DNA from: Streptomyces sp. TLI_171
Lineage (GTDB): Bacteria; Actinomycetota; Actinomycetes; Streptomycetales; Streptomycetaceae
Assembly: GCF_003610255.1 (NCBI RefSeq)
Contig: NZ_RAPS01000001.1
Coordinates: 806,001-870,000, forward strand
DNA: 64,000 nt
Direction of reading: 5' to 3'
Both the position numbers and the translations under genes were made by a program. The number at the start of each line of letters is the position of its first letter. The stretch's first letter is position 1. Below the pieces are notes generated by a model. It did not search any database, had not been told where the DNA came from, and saw only the letters and a program-made list of their open reading frames with translations. Shown here piece by piece: positions 6,419 through 15,188 of this stretch.

Positions 6419-8398
6419 GTGGAGAAGGTGCGGCGGGCGACCCGCTGGCACGGCTGGCCCGCCGCGCACGTGTGGAGCCTGTGGACGCGCTACGCGTGCA
6501 CCGCCTACTACAGCCACCCCGAGGCCTGGGACGAGATCGGCTTCGGCGGCCCGGCGTTCCCCGCCGGCTACGCCCGCCTCGGCCTCGACCGCCGCGAGCG
6601 CTGGGAGGTGGCCGACGCGCACCCGCAGGCCCCGGCCGGGCCCGCGCCCGAGCCGCCGCCGCTGCCCGCCGTCACCGACCCGGGCCGGCACGGCGAGGCC
6701 GCCGCCGCGTGGGCGACGCTCCGTCAGACCACCCGCCGACAGCGGGCGGTGCGGCGGCGCAACGCCTCCGCGTGGCTGCTGCCGCCCGGCGGTCTGGGCT
6801 TCGACCACCGGCTGCTGCGCGACATGCGGCGCTACCGGGACGAGGACGAGGTGGACCTGCTGATCGTCGGCTGCGGGGCGGGCGGTTCGGTGCTGGCGCA
6901 GCGGATGGCCCGGGCGGGCTGGTCGGTGGTGGTGCTGGAGGCGGGGCCGTTCTGGGATCCGCTGCGGGACTGGGTGAGCGACGAGTACGGCTCGCACCAG
7001 CTGTACTGGACCGAGCCGCGGGTGCTGGCCGGGTCCGACCCGGTGCCGATGGGGTCGAACAACTCCGGCCGCGGCGTGGGCGGTTCGATGGTCCACTTCG
7101 CCGGGTACACGCCGCGCTTCCACCCGTCCGACTTCGCGACCCGCACCCGGGACGGGGTGGGCGCGGACTGGCCGTTGAGCTACGACGACCTGCGGGGGCC
7201 GTACGAGCGGCTGGAGGCGGAGCTGCCGGTGGCGGGGCAGTACTGGCCTTGGGGCGAGCCGCACGCGTACCCGCACGCGCCGCACCCGGTCGGCGGGAAC
7301 GGGCAGGTGTTCCTGCGCGGTGCGGCGGCGCTCGGCATCGAGGCCCGGGTGGGGCCGGTGGCGATCACCAACGGCCGGTTCGGGCGGCGGCCGCACTGCG
7401 TGTACCGCGGCTTCTGCCTGCAGGGCTGCAAGGTCAACGCGAAGGCCTCGCCGCTGGTGACGCACCTGCCGGACGCGCTCGCGCACGGCGTGGAGATCCG
7501 CGCGGACGCGATGGCGAGCGCGGTCGAGCTCGGCCCGGACGGCCTGGCGCGCGGGGTGCGGTACCTGCGGGGCGGGCGCGAACACCTGCAGCGGGCCCGG
7601 ACGGTCGCGGTCGCCGGGTACGCGATCGAGACGCCCCGGCTGCTGCTGAACTCGGCGTGCAAGCGCTTTCCCGAAGGCCTGTGCAATGACCACGACCAGG
7701 TCGGACGGTACGTCATGGTGCAGGGCGCGCCGCAGACCTCGGGCCGCTTCGAGCAGGAGGTCCGGGCGTACAAGGCGCCGCCGCCGGAGGTCTCCACGGA
7801 GGCGTTCTACGAGACCGACCCGACCAGGCCGTACCAGCGCGGGTTCACCATCCAGAACATCTCGCCGCTGCCGATCACCTGGTCCGAGCACGTGGTGGCG
7901 CAGGGCCACTGGGGCGCGAACCTGCGGCAGTACCTGTCCGACTACGTGCACTGGGCGACCCTCGGCGCGATGGCCGAGCTGCTCCCGCAGGCCGACAACC
8001 GGGTCACGCTGGCCGAGGAGAAGGACCGGCACGGGCTGCCGGTGGCGCAGTTCGCCTACTCGCAGTGCGAGAACGACCGGCAGCTGATCGCGGCGGCGCG
8101 CGGGGCGATGGAGGCGCTGCTGACGGCCGCCGGGGCCAGCGAGGTGATCACCATCGACCGGTACGCGCACCTGGTCGGCGGCTGCCGGATGGCGGCCCGA
8201 CCCGAGGACGGTGTGGTCGACCGCGACCTGCGGTCCTTCGCGGTGCCGAACCTGCTGGTCACCGACGGCAGCGTGCTGCCGACCCAGGGCGCGGCCAATC
8301 CCGCGCTCACCATCATGGCCCTGGTCGACCGGGCGGCGGGCGTGCTCGCCGCCGGCGCCCGCGCGGGCCTGCGGACACCGGGAGGCGGAAGAAGATGA
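6419..8398 (+). CDS. GMC-family FAD oxidoreductase with fused subunit-3 C-terminus (gluconate/polyol dehydrogenase-like)
   Basis: 659 residues as one open frame. Residues 1-65 are the end of the subunit-3 family (TRYACTAYYSHPEAWDEIGF). A linker follows, then the GMC flavoprotein with the FAD Rossmann motif VGCGAGGSVLAQRMARAGW (about 150-168), a GRGVGGSMVHFAGYTPRFHP FAD-contact block, a Cys-rich CVYRGFCLQGCKVNAKAS segment, and the C-terminal HLVGGCRMA and NPALTIMA motifs with the expected catalytic His/Asn near 584 and 627. It probably oxidises a sugar acid or polyol and passes electrons to the membrane chain. An internal ATG at 6824 could start a separate GMC protein but has no ribosome site, so a natural fusion, disrupted upstream by the frameshift near 6380, is preferred. 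Confidence 0.85.
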   Translation: MEKVRRATRWHGWPAAHVWSLWTRYACTAYYSHPEAWDEIGFGGPAFPAGYARLGLDRRERWEVADAHPQAPAGPAPEPPPLPAVTDPGRHGEAAAAWATLRQTTRRQRAVRRRNASAWLLPPGGLGFDHRLLRDMRRYRDEDEVDLLIVGCGAGGSVLAQRMARAGWSVVVLEAGPFWDPLRDWVSDEYGSHQLYWTEPRVLAGSDPVPMGSNNSGRGVGGSMVHFAGYTPRFHPSDFATRTRDGVGADWPLSYDDLRGPYERLEAELPVAGQYWPWGEPHAYPHAPHPVGGNGQVFLRGAAALGIEARVGPVAITNGRFGRRPHCVYRGFCLQGCKVNAKASPLVTHLPDALAHGVEIRADAMASAVELGPDGLARGVRYLRGGREHLQRARTVAVAGYAIETPRLLLNSACKRFPEGLCNDHDQVGRYVMVQGAPQTSGRFEQEVRAYKAPPPEVSTEAFYETDPTRPYQRGFTIQNISPLPITWSEHVVAQGHWGANLRQYLSDYVHWATLGAMAELLPQADNRVTLAEEKDRHGLPVAQFAYSQCENDRQLIAAARGAMEALLTAAGASEVITIDRYAHLVGGCRMAARPEDGVVDRDLRSFAVPNLLVTDGSVLPTQGAANPALTIMALVDRAAGVLAAGARAGLRTPGGGRR

Positions 8399-9512
8399 CC
8401 ACCGCACGACCCGACACCCGATCGAACGACTGTCGGTCCGGGCGTTCACCGTCCCCACCGACGGTCCGGAGGCGGACGGCACGCTCTCCTGGACCTCCAC
8501 CACGCTGGTCCTGGTCGAGGCCGGCTGCGGTCCCGTCGTCGGCCTCGGCTGGACGTACGGCGCGCGCGCCACCGCCGCGCTGGCCCGCGAGAGCCTCGCC
8601 CCCGTGGTGCTCGGCCGGGACGCCCTCGACACCGCCGGCGCCTACGAGGCGATGCGCCGCGCGCTGCGGGGCGCCGGCCGCCCAGGGCTGGGCTCCTACG
8701 CACTGTCCGCCGTCGACCTGGCGCTGTGGGACCTGGCGGCCCGGCTGCTCGGACTGCCGCTGGTGCGACTGCTGGGCGGACGGCCCCGGGCGGTGGACGT
8801 GTACGGCAGCGGCGGGTTCACCACGTACGCCGACCGGCTGATGGCGCGTCAGCTGCGCGGCTGGGTGGACGGACAGGGCATCCCCCGCGTCAAGATCAAG
8901 ATCGGGGAGGCCCGGGGCACCCGGCCCGAGCGCGACCTGGAGCGGATCGCCGCCGCCCGCACCGCGATCGGCCCCGACGCCGCGCTGTACGTCGACGCGA
9001 ACGGGGCGTTCACCGCCAAGCAGGCGATCCGGCTGGCCGACGCCTTCGCCGCGGACGGCGTCACCTGGTTCGAGGAGCCCGTGTCCTCCGACGACCTGCC
9101 CGGCCTGGCCGCCGTCCGGGCCGCCGTCACCCCCGACGTCGCCGCCGGCGAGTACGGCGACGAACCGCGCGCCTTCGCCCGCCTCGCCCCCGTCGTCGAC
9201 TACCTGCAGGCCGACGCCACCCGCTGCGGCGGCTTCACCGGCTTCCTGCGCGCCACGGCCGTCGCCGAGGCCGCCGGGGTGCCGCTCTCCGCGCACTGCG
9301 CGCCGCACCTGCACGCCCACGCGGCGGCCGCCCGCGCCGCCACGGTGCGCCACCTGGAGTGGTTCCACGACCACGTCCGGGTCGAGCAACTGCTCTTCGA
9401 CGGCGCCCTCGACCCGTCCGGAGGCACCGTGACCCCCGGCGCGAACGGCGCACCCGGCCACGGCCTGACGCTGGCCGCAGAACGCGCCGCGCCCTACCAG
9501 GTCGACGCCTGA
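8395..9512 (+). CDS. Mandelate racemase/muconate lactonising (enolase superfamily) enzyme, apparent 5' frameshift
   Basis: The body, in frame from about 8420 to 9512, is a complete enolase-superfamily enzyme. The capping domain is first, then the KIKIG lysine motif, DANGAFTAKQA and WFEEPVSSDD metal ligands, GEYG, and SAHCAPHLH near the end. No ATG, GTG or TTG lies in this frame near the start. The obvious start (ATG at 8395, overlapping the previous stop as ATGA and encoding Met-Thr-Thr-Ala-Arg-Pro) is in a different frame, and one missing base between about 8413 and 8425 would join them. Substrate is probably a sugar acid, in keeping with the gluconate-dehydrogenase-like neighbour, but this is inferred. 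Confidence 0.75.
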
Positions 9513-9535
9513 TTGGTCTGCGGCCCGGCGGGCAG
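9511..9535 (+). promoter_or_regulatory. SigB-like promoter of the 9582/CsbD operon
   Basis: GATT (9511-9514, overlapping the previous stop codon), 15 bases, GGGCAG (9530-9535) followed by ACG. The start codon of the next gene is 47 bases downstream. Confidence 0.45.
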
Positions 9536-9581
9536 ACGTTTCGCGACCCGGGGCAACGGAGCAAGCGAAAGGACCTGGACC

Positions 9582-9998
9582 ATGCTGCTGCTCGGACTCC
9601 TGTTGTTCGCCGCGTCCGGCGCGTTCGCCGGACTGCTGATCGCCGACAACCTCGGCGGCGGCCCCGAAGTGGGCGTGACGGTGCTCGGCAACCACATCGC
9701 CACCGTCAACACCCTCGGCGCGTTCCTCGCCGGACTCGCCCTCGCGCTGCTCTTCTGCGCCGGGCTCGCCCTGATGGGCGCCGGCGTGCGCTGGCACCGC
9801 CGGGTCCGCCGCGCGGCCGCCCGGGACAACACCCAGGTGGTGGCCGACCGCACCGCGGACACCCGCATCACCGAACGGCCGATCACCGACGATGCCCTGA
9901 CGGAGCGTCAGCCGGACACGGACGACCCCGGGATCACCGAGGGACGCCCCGCCGCCGAGCGGCCCCGCAGCCACCCCCGCCACCGATTCGGACACTGA
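9582..9998 (+). CDS. Conserved small membrane protein with two TM helices
   Basis: 138 residues from the ATG at 9582 (AAAGGA upstream). Two hydrophobic helices at about residues 1-22 and 42-68 flank a loop with NHIATVNTLGAF; the second half is cytoplasmic, charged and Thr/Asp/Arg rich. This is a conserved actinobacterial family without assigned function, similar in shape to small LapA-like proteins. It lies 47 bases before csbD and shares the SigB-like promoter, so a role in envelope stress is plausible. Confidence 0.7.
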   Translation: MLLLGLLLFAASGAFAGLLIADNLGGGPEVGVTVLGNHIATVNTLGAFLAGLALALLFCAGLALMGAGVRWHRRVRRAAARDNTQVVADRTADTRITERPITDDALTERQPDTDDPGITEGRPAAERPRSHPRHRFGH

Positions 9999-10045
9999 CC
10001 CGACGCCCGACCTGGAGCGGACCGGGAGAGAAGGAGCGACCATCC

Positions 10046-10255
10046 GTGAGTGACGCATCCGACAGGCTGAGGCACAAGGCCGAGGAGGCCGCCGGCGCGG
10101 CCAAGGAGAGGGTCGGCGCCGCCACCGGAGACGACCAGCTGGAGGGCGAGGGCCAGGCCCAGCAGGCCGGCGCCCAGCTGAAGCAGGACGTCGACAAGGC
10201 GAAGGACAAGGCCAAGGAAGGCATCGACAAGGTCAAGGGCGCCTTCAAGCGCTGA
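10046..10255 (+). CDS. CsbD-family stress protein
   Basis: 69 residues, hydrophilic, Lys/Glu/Gln/Ala rich, with the CsbD signature KAEEAAGAAKERVGAATGD followed by LEGEGQAQQAG. CsbD of Bacillus is a SigB-controlled general-stress protein of unknown mechanism. The GTG at 10046 is preceded by AAGGAG. A strong terminator follows at 10274-10309. A second CsbD gene lies at 48606-48779. Confidence 0.9.
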   Translation: MSDASDRLRHKAEEAAGAAKERVGAATGDDQLEGEGQAQQAGAQLKQDVDKAKDKAKEGIDKVKGAFKR

Positions 10256-10273
10256 CCGCCCGCCACCCGTGCC

Positions 10274-10309
10274 ACGGCCCCGCCCCGGGAAGCTCCGGGG
10301 CGGGGCCGT
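10274..10309. terminator. Bidirectional terminator between csbD and the SDR gene
   Basis: A perfect 15-base-pair stem (ACGGCCCCGCCCCGG at 10274-10288 and its complement at 10295-10309) with a GAAGCT loop. It lies between two convergent genes. Confidence 0.85.
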
Positions 10310-10330
10310 CAGCTGTCCGGCGGCCGCCCG

Positions 10331-11356
10331 TCAGGCCCGCCGTGCCGGAGCCCGCCCGAGCGCACCCGCCAGGGCCGCGGCAAGGAGGGCGGTCGCGGCG
10401 GCGCCGGCCAGCGGGCCGCGGTGCCGGGAGGCCCAGGACTGCGGGCAGCGCGCACGGGCCTCGGCGTCGAAGCGGCCGTGGGCGCCGTGGTCGTGGTCCG
10501 CGTCGAGCGGCGACCACAGGTTGTCGGGCCGGTCGGCCGGCTCCGGGTCCGCGGTCTGCTGGCCGTCGTAGCCGGTGCGCGCCAGATAGCGGTCGAGCAG
10601 ACCCGGCGCGAGCGCGTTGGCCAGCAGGGTGGCGACGGTGGAACCGCCGACCCGGTACTCGCGGCGCCCGGGGTGGTCGGCGGCGTACCGGATCGCGCGG
10701 GCGATCGGCTCCGGCTGGTACACCGGCGCGACGGGGCGGGCCTGCCGGGGCAGCCGCGAGCGCACCCAGTCGAACTGCGGGGTGTTGACGGCGGGTAGCT
10801 GCACCATCGTGCAGCGCACCGCCGTTCCCTGCTGCAGGAGTTCGCAGCGCAGCGCCTCGTGCCAGCCCTGCAGGGCGTGCTTGGCGCCGCTGTACGCGGT
10901 CTGCAGCGGAATGCCCCGGTAGGCGATCGCCGAGCCGACCTGGACCACGCAGCCGCTGTTGCGGGGCAGCATCCGGCGCAGCGCGGCGCGGGTGGCGTAC
11001 ACGTAGCCGAGGTACGAGACCTCGGTGACCCGGCGGAACTCGGTGGGGGTGATCTCGGTGAACGGCGCGAAGACCGAGGCCAGCGCGGAGTTGATCCAGA
11101 CGTCGATCGGCCCGAGTTCGCGTTCGACGGTCTCGGCGGCGCGTTCGACGGCGTCGGGGTCGGCGAGGTCGACGGTGAGCGCGATGGCGCGCGCGCCGGC
11201 CTGCCGGGCCTCGGCGACGGCGGCGTCCAGTCCGGCACGGCCGCGGGCCAGCAGGGCGAGCCGGTCGCCGCGCGCCGCGAATGCGCGGGCGGTGGCGCGG
11301 CCGACTCCGGCGGAAGCGCCGGTGATCACGACGGTGCGGGGTTCGGTGGTTGCCAT
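10331..11356 (-). CDS. SDR-family oxidoreductase with C-terminal membrane tail
   Basis: 341 residues. The NAD(P) motif TGASAGVG is at 12-19, Asn89 follows in WINSA, and the catalytic triad is Ser142, Tyr155 and Lys159 (AYSGAKHA). After the classical 250-residue SDR domain comes an extension ending in a hydrophobic Ala-rich helix (about 315-333), so it may be membrane attached. A SigB-like promoter (GTTT-N16-GGTCAG) is only nine bases before the ATG, which would give a nearly leaderless message. Substrate unknown. Confidence 0.85.
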   Translation of the reverse strand: MATTEPRTVVITGASAGVGRATARAFAARGDRLALLARGRAGLDAAVAEARQAGARAIALTVDLADPDAVERAAETVERELGPIDVWINSALASVFAPFTEITPTEFRRVTEVSYLGYVYATRAALRRMLPRNSGCVVQVGSAIAYRGIPLQTAYSGAKHALQGWHEALRCELLQQGTAVRCTMVQLPAVNTPQFDWVRSRLPRQARPVAPVYQPEPIARAIRYAADHPGRREYRVGGSTVATLLANALAPGLLDRYLARTGYDGQQTADPEPADRPDNLWSPLDADHDHGAHGRFDAEARARCPQSWASRHRGPLAGAAATALLAAALAGALGRAPARRA

Positions 11357-11365
11357 GTCGTGCGT

Positions 11366-11391
11366 CTGACCGGGCCGCGCACACCGGAAAC
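11366..11391 (-). promoter_or_regulatory. SigB-like promoter of the SDR gene
   Basis: On the minus strand GTTT (11391-11388, followed by C), 16 bases, GGTCAG (11371-11366) followed by ACG. The ATG at 11356 is nine bases beyond the -10. Confidence 0.5.
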
Positions 11392-11420
11392 CGGGCGGGC
11401 GCGGCGTCCCGGGCGCGGGC

Positions 11421-11909
11421 TCAGTCGCCGGGCCGGTCGTCGTTGCGGCGCAGCAGCAGCCACGGCAGCAGCAGCCACCACAGCCCGAACCAGGCCATCA
11501 CGACAGCGGCGATCAGCCAGGACAGCGGCCCGCCGAGGGCCAGGTGCAGCAGCAGGAGCAGCGCGGACCCGACGGTGAGGGCGAGCAGGACCACGCCGAG
11601 GGTGACCACCCGGGAGGTGGCGTCGACCAGTTCGGGCTTGAGCCGGCGGCCGGCGAGCAGGCGGTGGTAGGCGACGGGGGCGATCAGCGCGCCGGTGGCG
11701 AGGGCGCCGAGGACGACCGTGACCACGTACAGGTTGCGTTCGAAGGTGGAGAGGGAGGTGAAACGCGGCGTGAAGACGACGCTCAGCAGGAAGCCGAACA
11801 GGATCTGCGCGCCGGTCTGCGCCACCCGGACTTCCTGGAGGAGTTCGTTCCAGCGCCGGTCGGCGCGTTCGTTCGGGGTCTCGTGCCGGCCCCGGCCGTC
11901 CTCGGACAT
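11421..11909 (-). CDS. DUF6328-type membrane protein
   Basis: 162 residues. The conserved start [20 protein letters not shown] and [15 protein letters not shown] are typical of the DUF6328 family, followed by four hydrophobic helices (about 38-55, 62-80, 105-125 and 130-150). The ATG at 11909 is chosen because AAAGGGGG precedes it; the frame extends further upstream without a ribosome site. Function unknown. It has one of the best copies of the window's recurrent stress promoter. Confidence 0.8.
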   Translation of the reverse strand: MSEDGRGRHETPNERADRRWNELLQEVRVAQTGAQILFGFLLSVVFTPRFTSLSTFERNLYVVTVVLGALATGALIAPVAYHRLLAGRRLKPELVDATSRVVTLGVVLLALTVGSALLLLLHLALGGPLSWLIAAVVMAWFGLWWLLLPWLLLRRNDDRPGD

Positions 11910-11938
11910 GTGCGCTGCCCCCTTTCCGTCAGTGACGT

Positions 11939-11963
11939 CTGTCCGGACCGGCCGCCCGGAAAC
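11939..11963 (-). promoter_or_regulatory. SigB-like promoter of the DUF6328 gene
   Basis: On the minus strand GTTT (11963-11960, followed by C), 15 bases, GGACAG (11944-11939) followed by ACG. The start codon is 29 bases downstream. GTTTC-N17-CAGACG is matched exactly. Confidence 0.6.
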
Positions 11964-11969
11964 CGGAGG

Positions 11970-11993
11970 GTGTGCGGCGGGACGGCCGGGGTA
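11970..11993 (+). promoter_or_regulatory. Possible SigB-type promoter of the HAD gene
   Basis: GTGT (11970-11973), 14 bases, GGGTAT (11988-11993). The ATG is 57 bases downstream. The loose -35 makes this weaker than the others. Confidence 0.35.
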
Positions 11994-12050
11994 TACGGGG
12001 CGTCGCGCCGGAAGAGCTCCGGCCGGGACGGGCCGGGAGGAGGAGTCGCC

Positions 12051-12782
12051 ATGGCAGCGGACGTCGCGGCCGCACTGTTCGACGTGGACGGCACCTTGGT
12101 GGACACCGCGTACCTGCACACCCTCGCCTGGCAGCAGGCCCTGCGCCAGTACGGCCATCAAGTGGACGCCGCACGGATCCACCGGGCCATCGGCATGGGC
12201 AGCGACCAGCTGCTCGACCACCTGCTCGGCAACGGCAACGGCGACGGCGCCGACGGCAGTGGCGGCGGCTCGGCCGGCGACCGGGACCGATCGGACGACG
12301 AGGCGATGGGCGCGGCCCACCTGGCCCTGTACGCCCAGCACTGGCCCGGGCTGCGGGCCTTCCCGGGGGCGGCGGACCTGCTGCGCGAGTGCGCGGCCCG
12401 GGGCTGGCGGGTGGTGCTGTCGACCTCCGCGTCCGGGGCCGAACTCGACGTCCTGCGGGCGGCCTTGGACGCCGAGGACGCGCTGTACGGGGTGACCGAC
12501 GCGGACGCCGTCCGCGCCTCGAAGCCCGCCCCCGACCTGGTGCACAGCGCCCTCGACAAGGCGGGCGCACCGGCCGACCACGCGGTGTTCGTGGGTGACA
12601 GCGTCTGGGACGTGCGGGCCGCGAACCGGGCCGGAACGCCGTGCGTGGCCGTGGAGAGCGGCGGGTTCGCCGCCGACGAGCTGCGCACCGCGGGCGCGGT
12701 GGAGGTGCACGCCTCCGTGCGGGCCCTGCTGTACGGCCTGGACGACAGCGTGCTGTCCCGCCCCCGGGCCGGCAGCAGGTGA
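12051..12782 (+). CDS. HAD-superfamily phosphatase (beta-phosphoglucomutase/phosphoglycolate phosphatase-like)
   Basis: 243 residues. Motif I FDVDGTLVDT (Asp11, Asp13), motif II LSTSASG, the Lys of SKPAPD, and motif IV FVGDSVWDV are all present, with an alpha-helical cap between. A Gly/Asp/Ser-rich insert (about residues 60-88) sits in the cap and is unusual. The ATG follows GGGAGGAG. It probably hydrolyses a small phosphorylated sugar or glycolate; the substrate is not readable. The next tiny gene overlaps by GTGA. Confidence 0.87.
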   Translation: MAADVAAALFDVDGTLVDTAYLHTLAWQQALRQYGHQVDAARIHRAIGMGSDQLLDHLLGNGNGDGADGSGGGSAGDRDRSDDEAMGAAHLALYAQHWPGLRAFPGAADLLRECAARGWRVVLSTSASGAELDVLRAALDAEDALYGVTDADAVRASKPAPDLVHSALDKAGAPADHAVFVGDSVWDVRAANRAGTPCVAVESGGFAADELRTAGAVEVHASVRALLYGLDDSVLSRPRAGSR

Positions 12783-12907
12783 GCGCGGTGCGAACGGCCT
12801 GCTACCGGCTGCGCGCCCTGGCCTGGGCCGCGCTCTGCACCCTCGGCGTGCTGTTCGGCGCCGACATCACCGCCACCGGCCCCGGGCCGGTCGACGACTG
12901 GCCCTGA
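12779..12907 (+). CDS. 42-residue single-helix membrane peptide
   Basis: Starts at a GTG overlapping the HAD stop (GTGA), so translation is probably coupled. A basic N-terminus (Arg5, Arg10, Arg12) precedes one hydrophobic helix (about 13-27) and a short acidic tail ending Val-Asp-Asp-Trp-Pro. No family recognised. The overlap and clear topology support it, but the length makes the call tentative. Confidence 0.5.
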   Translation: MSAVRTACYRLRALAWAALCTLGVLFGADITATGPGPVDDWP

Positions 12908-12995
12908 GCAGGCGGAGACCCACCCGATCCGGGCGCAGGTCCGTCGTCCGTCCGTCGGCCGGCGAAGGGTCCCGCCCCGAACGCCTGCCGGACCG

Positions 12996-14183
12996 TCAGT
13001 TCCGTCGTCGTGGCGGCCCGTTGGCGCCGGGGGGCCGCAGCTCCTGGTGGACCGCCCAGCCGACCGACAGCACGGGCACGGCCACCGCCGCGCCGACCAC
13101 TCCCCCGAGGGTGGCGCCGACCGCCACGGCGAGTGCCACGGCGACGGGGTGCAGCCGGACGGCCCAGCTCATCACCAGCGGGTGCAGGACGTGTCCCTCC
13201 AACTGGCCGATCACCACGATCAGGGCGAGCACCAGCAGCGCCGTCACCGGCCCGCGGGTGGCGAGGGCGACCAGCGAGGCCACCGCCAGGGCGATCGGCG
13301 AGCCGACCAGCGGGACGAGCGCGGCCAGGAACTCCAGCCCGGCGAGCGGGACGGCCAGTGGCACGCCGAGGACGGCCAGCACCACCCCGACCAGCACCGC
13401 GTTGGTGCCGGCCACCAGGAACAGGCCGCGGGTGTACCCGGCGAAGGTCCGCCACGCCGCGTGGCCGGCCCGCCGCCAGGTCGGCGCGGAACGGGCCGGA
13501 AGCAGCGCGGTCGCCCACCCCCACATCCGGTCCCCGGAGTGGGTGAAGAAGACCGCGCAGAACACGGCCAGCGCCGCCCCGGCCACCACTTCGACCAGCC
13601 AGCCCGCGCCGGTGACGGCGGTCGACAGGACCGCCCGCCGGTGGGTACTGAGCAGGTCCCCGAGCCGGTGCCGGAGGTCGGTCAGGGTGCCGGCCCTGGC
13701 GTGCACCGGCGGCCCTTCCAGCCAGTGCTCCAGGCGGTCGGCGCCGTCGCGCACCTGCCCGCCGAGCTGCCCGGCCTGCGCCCGCACCACCATCGCCACC
13801 AGCAGTCCGAGCCCGGCCAGCAGCGCCAGCGACCCGAGCACGGTGAGCAGGACGGACACGCTGCGCGGAAGGCGACGGGCCAGCAGGTCGACCGGTGGCC
13901 GCAGCACCGCGGTGATCACCAGCGCGACGAACACCGCGACCACGGGCAGGATCAACCGGCTCACCACCAGGTAGCCCGCGTAGCCGGCCACCGCCACCGC
14001 CAGCACCCGCCAGGCCCGCCCGGCCATCCGCTCCAGCGCTGTTCGCCGTTCCGGCGTCCGGCCGCGCGGCCCGGTCCGGCGGGCGGGCCGGCTGCCGAGC
14101 GGTGCGCGCGAGCCCGGCCGGCGGGACGTCACCGGCCGATCGCCGCGCCGGGTCGGGTCCGGGTCGCGTCCAGCCATCGCCAT
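12996..14183 (-). CDS. AI-2E-family membrane transporter/permease
   Basis: 395 residues from the ATG at 14183, which has GGAGGTG upstream; the frame extends to 14222 without a ribosome site. A basic Arg-rich cytoplasmic tail of about 55 residues precedes seven or eight membrane helices, including the family's ALVPLVGSPIAL and GQLEGHVLHPLVMS blocks. Family members (YdiK, TqsA, PerM types) export or take up small molecules; substrates are mostly unknown. A weak SigB-like promoter lies just upstream on the same strand. Confidence 0.85.
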   Translation of the reverse strand: MAMAGRDPDPTRRGDRPVTSRRPGSRAPLGSRPARRTGPRGRTPERRTALERMAGRAWRVLAVAVAGYAGYLVVSRLILPVVAVFVALVITAVLRPPVDLLARRLPRSVSVLLTVLGSLALLAGLGLLVAMVVRAQAGQLGGQVRDGADRLEHWLEGPPVHARAGTLTDLRHRLGDLLSTHRRAVLSTAVTGAGWLVEVVAGAALAVFCAVFFTHSGDRMWGWATALLPARSAPTWRRAGHAAWRTFAGYTRGLFLVAGTNAVLVGVVLAVLGVPLAVPLAGLEFLAALVPLVGSPIALAVASLVALATRGPVTALLVLALIVVIGQLEGHVLHPLVMSWAVRLHPVAVALAVAVGATLGGVVGAAVAVPVLSVGWAVHQELRPPGANGPPRRRN

Positions 14184-14203
14184 TGCACCTCCGGCCGTCC
14201 CGT

Positions 14204-14228
14204 CTGCCCCGCCCGCGCGCATCTACCC
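14204..14228 (-). promoter_or_regulatory. Weak SigB-like promoter of the AI-2E gene
   Basis: On the minus strand GGGT (14228-14225), 15 bases, GGGCAG (14209-14204) followed by ACG. The -10 block is perfect for the window consensus, the -35 is weak. Confidence 0.35.
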
Positions 14229-14295
14229 GCCCGGGCGCCGCCCGACCTGCCCGGCGCGCCCGCACCGCACCCCTGGCCGGGCCGGTCCGGCTGCC

Positions 14296-14320
14296 GTTTC
14301 GATCGGCGCTCGGCGGACAG
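14296..14320 (+). promoter_or_regulatory. SigB-like promoter of the DDAH operon
   Basis: GTTT (14296-14299, followed by C), 15 bases, GGACAG (14315-14320) followed by ACG. The ATG at 14330 is nine bases beyond, so the message is probably leaderless. Confidence 0.6.
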
Positions 14321-14329
14321 ACGCGCCGC

Positions 14330-15172
14330 ATGGATCCGCTCACCGCAACCAGTACGACCGCGCGCCGTCCGGTCCGGCGGCGGCGCTATCTGCTGTGCCC
14401 GCCCGAGCACTTCGCGGTGGAGTACGCGATCAACCCGTGGATGGACCCGGCGCGGCCGGTGGACCGGGTGGCGGCGCTGCGGCAGTGGCGGGAGCTCGCG
14501 GCGGTGCTGCGGGGCCTCGGGCACCGGGTGGAGCTGCTGGATCCCGAACCGGGGCTGCCCGACATGGTGTTCACCGCCAACGGCGCGACCGTGGTGGCCG
14601 GCCGGGTGCTGGTGGCGAACTTCCGGCATCCGCAGCGGGCGGGCGAGTCGGCCGCACACCGCCGCTGGTTCGCGGGCGCCCGGTTCCGGCAGGTCCGGAC
14701 CGCAGCCGAGGTGAACGAGGGCGAAGGGGATCTGCTGGTGGCCGGCCCACGGATCCTGGCCGCCTCCGGTTTCCGCACCACCCCGGCCGCCCACCGGGAG
14801 GCCCAGCGGGTGCTCGGACTGCCGGTGGTGACCCTGCAGTTGACCGATCCGCGGTTCTACCACCTGGACACCGCGCTCGCGGTCCTGGACGAGTCCCGGG
14901 TGATGTACTACCCGGACGCGTTCTCCCCGGCGAGCCGCCGACTGCTGCGCCGCCTGTACCCGGACGCGATCCTCGCGGACGCCCGCGACGCCGCCGCGTT
15001 CGGCCTGAACGCCGTCAGCGACGGGCGGCACGTGGTGCTCCCCGACGGGGCGCGTGGCCTGGCGCGGCAGCTCCGGGAGGCGGGTTACACCCCGACCCCG
15101 GTCGCCCTGCCGGAGCTGCAGAAGGCCGGCGGCGGCCCCAAGTGCTGTGTCCTGGAACTGCGTTCGGCCTGA
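14330..15172 (+). CDS. Dimethylarginine dimethylaminohydrolase (DDAH)-family amidinotransferase
   Basis: 280 residues, the usual length. The substrate-loop motif PDMVFTANGA, NEGEGDLL, a central His in FYHLDTAL (near 180) and the C-terminal nucleophile Cys in GGGPKCCVLEL (272/273) identify the guanidino-modifying fold. DDAH hydrolyses methylated arginine to citrulline and dimethylamine; arginine deiminase-like or ornithine-forming activity cannot be excluded. It heads an operon with an iron redox protein, a flavin reductase and a glutamate-cysteine-ligase remnant, behind a strong SigB-like promoter. Confidence 0.86.
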   Translation: MDPLTATSTTARRPVRRRRYLLCPPEHFAVEYAINPWMDPARPVDRVAALRQWRELAAVLRGLGHRVELLDPEPGLPDMVFTANGATVVAGRVLVANFRHPQRAGESAAHRRWFAGARFRQVRTAAEVNEGEGDLLVAGPRILAASGFRTTPAAHREAQRVLGLPVVTLQLTDPRFYHLDTALAVLDESRVMYYPDAFSPASRRLLRRLYPDAILADARDAAAFGLNAVSDGRHVVLPDGARGLARQLREAGYTPTPVALPELQKAGGGPKCCVLELRSA

Positions 15173-15188
15173 CAAGGTGGTGGACCCG

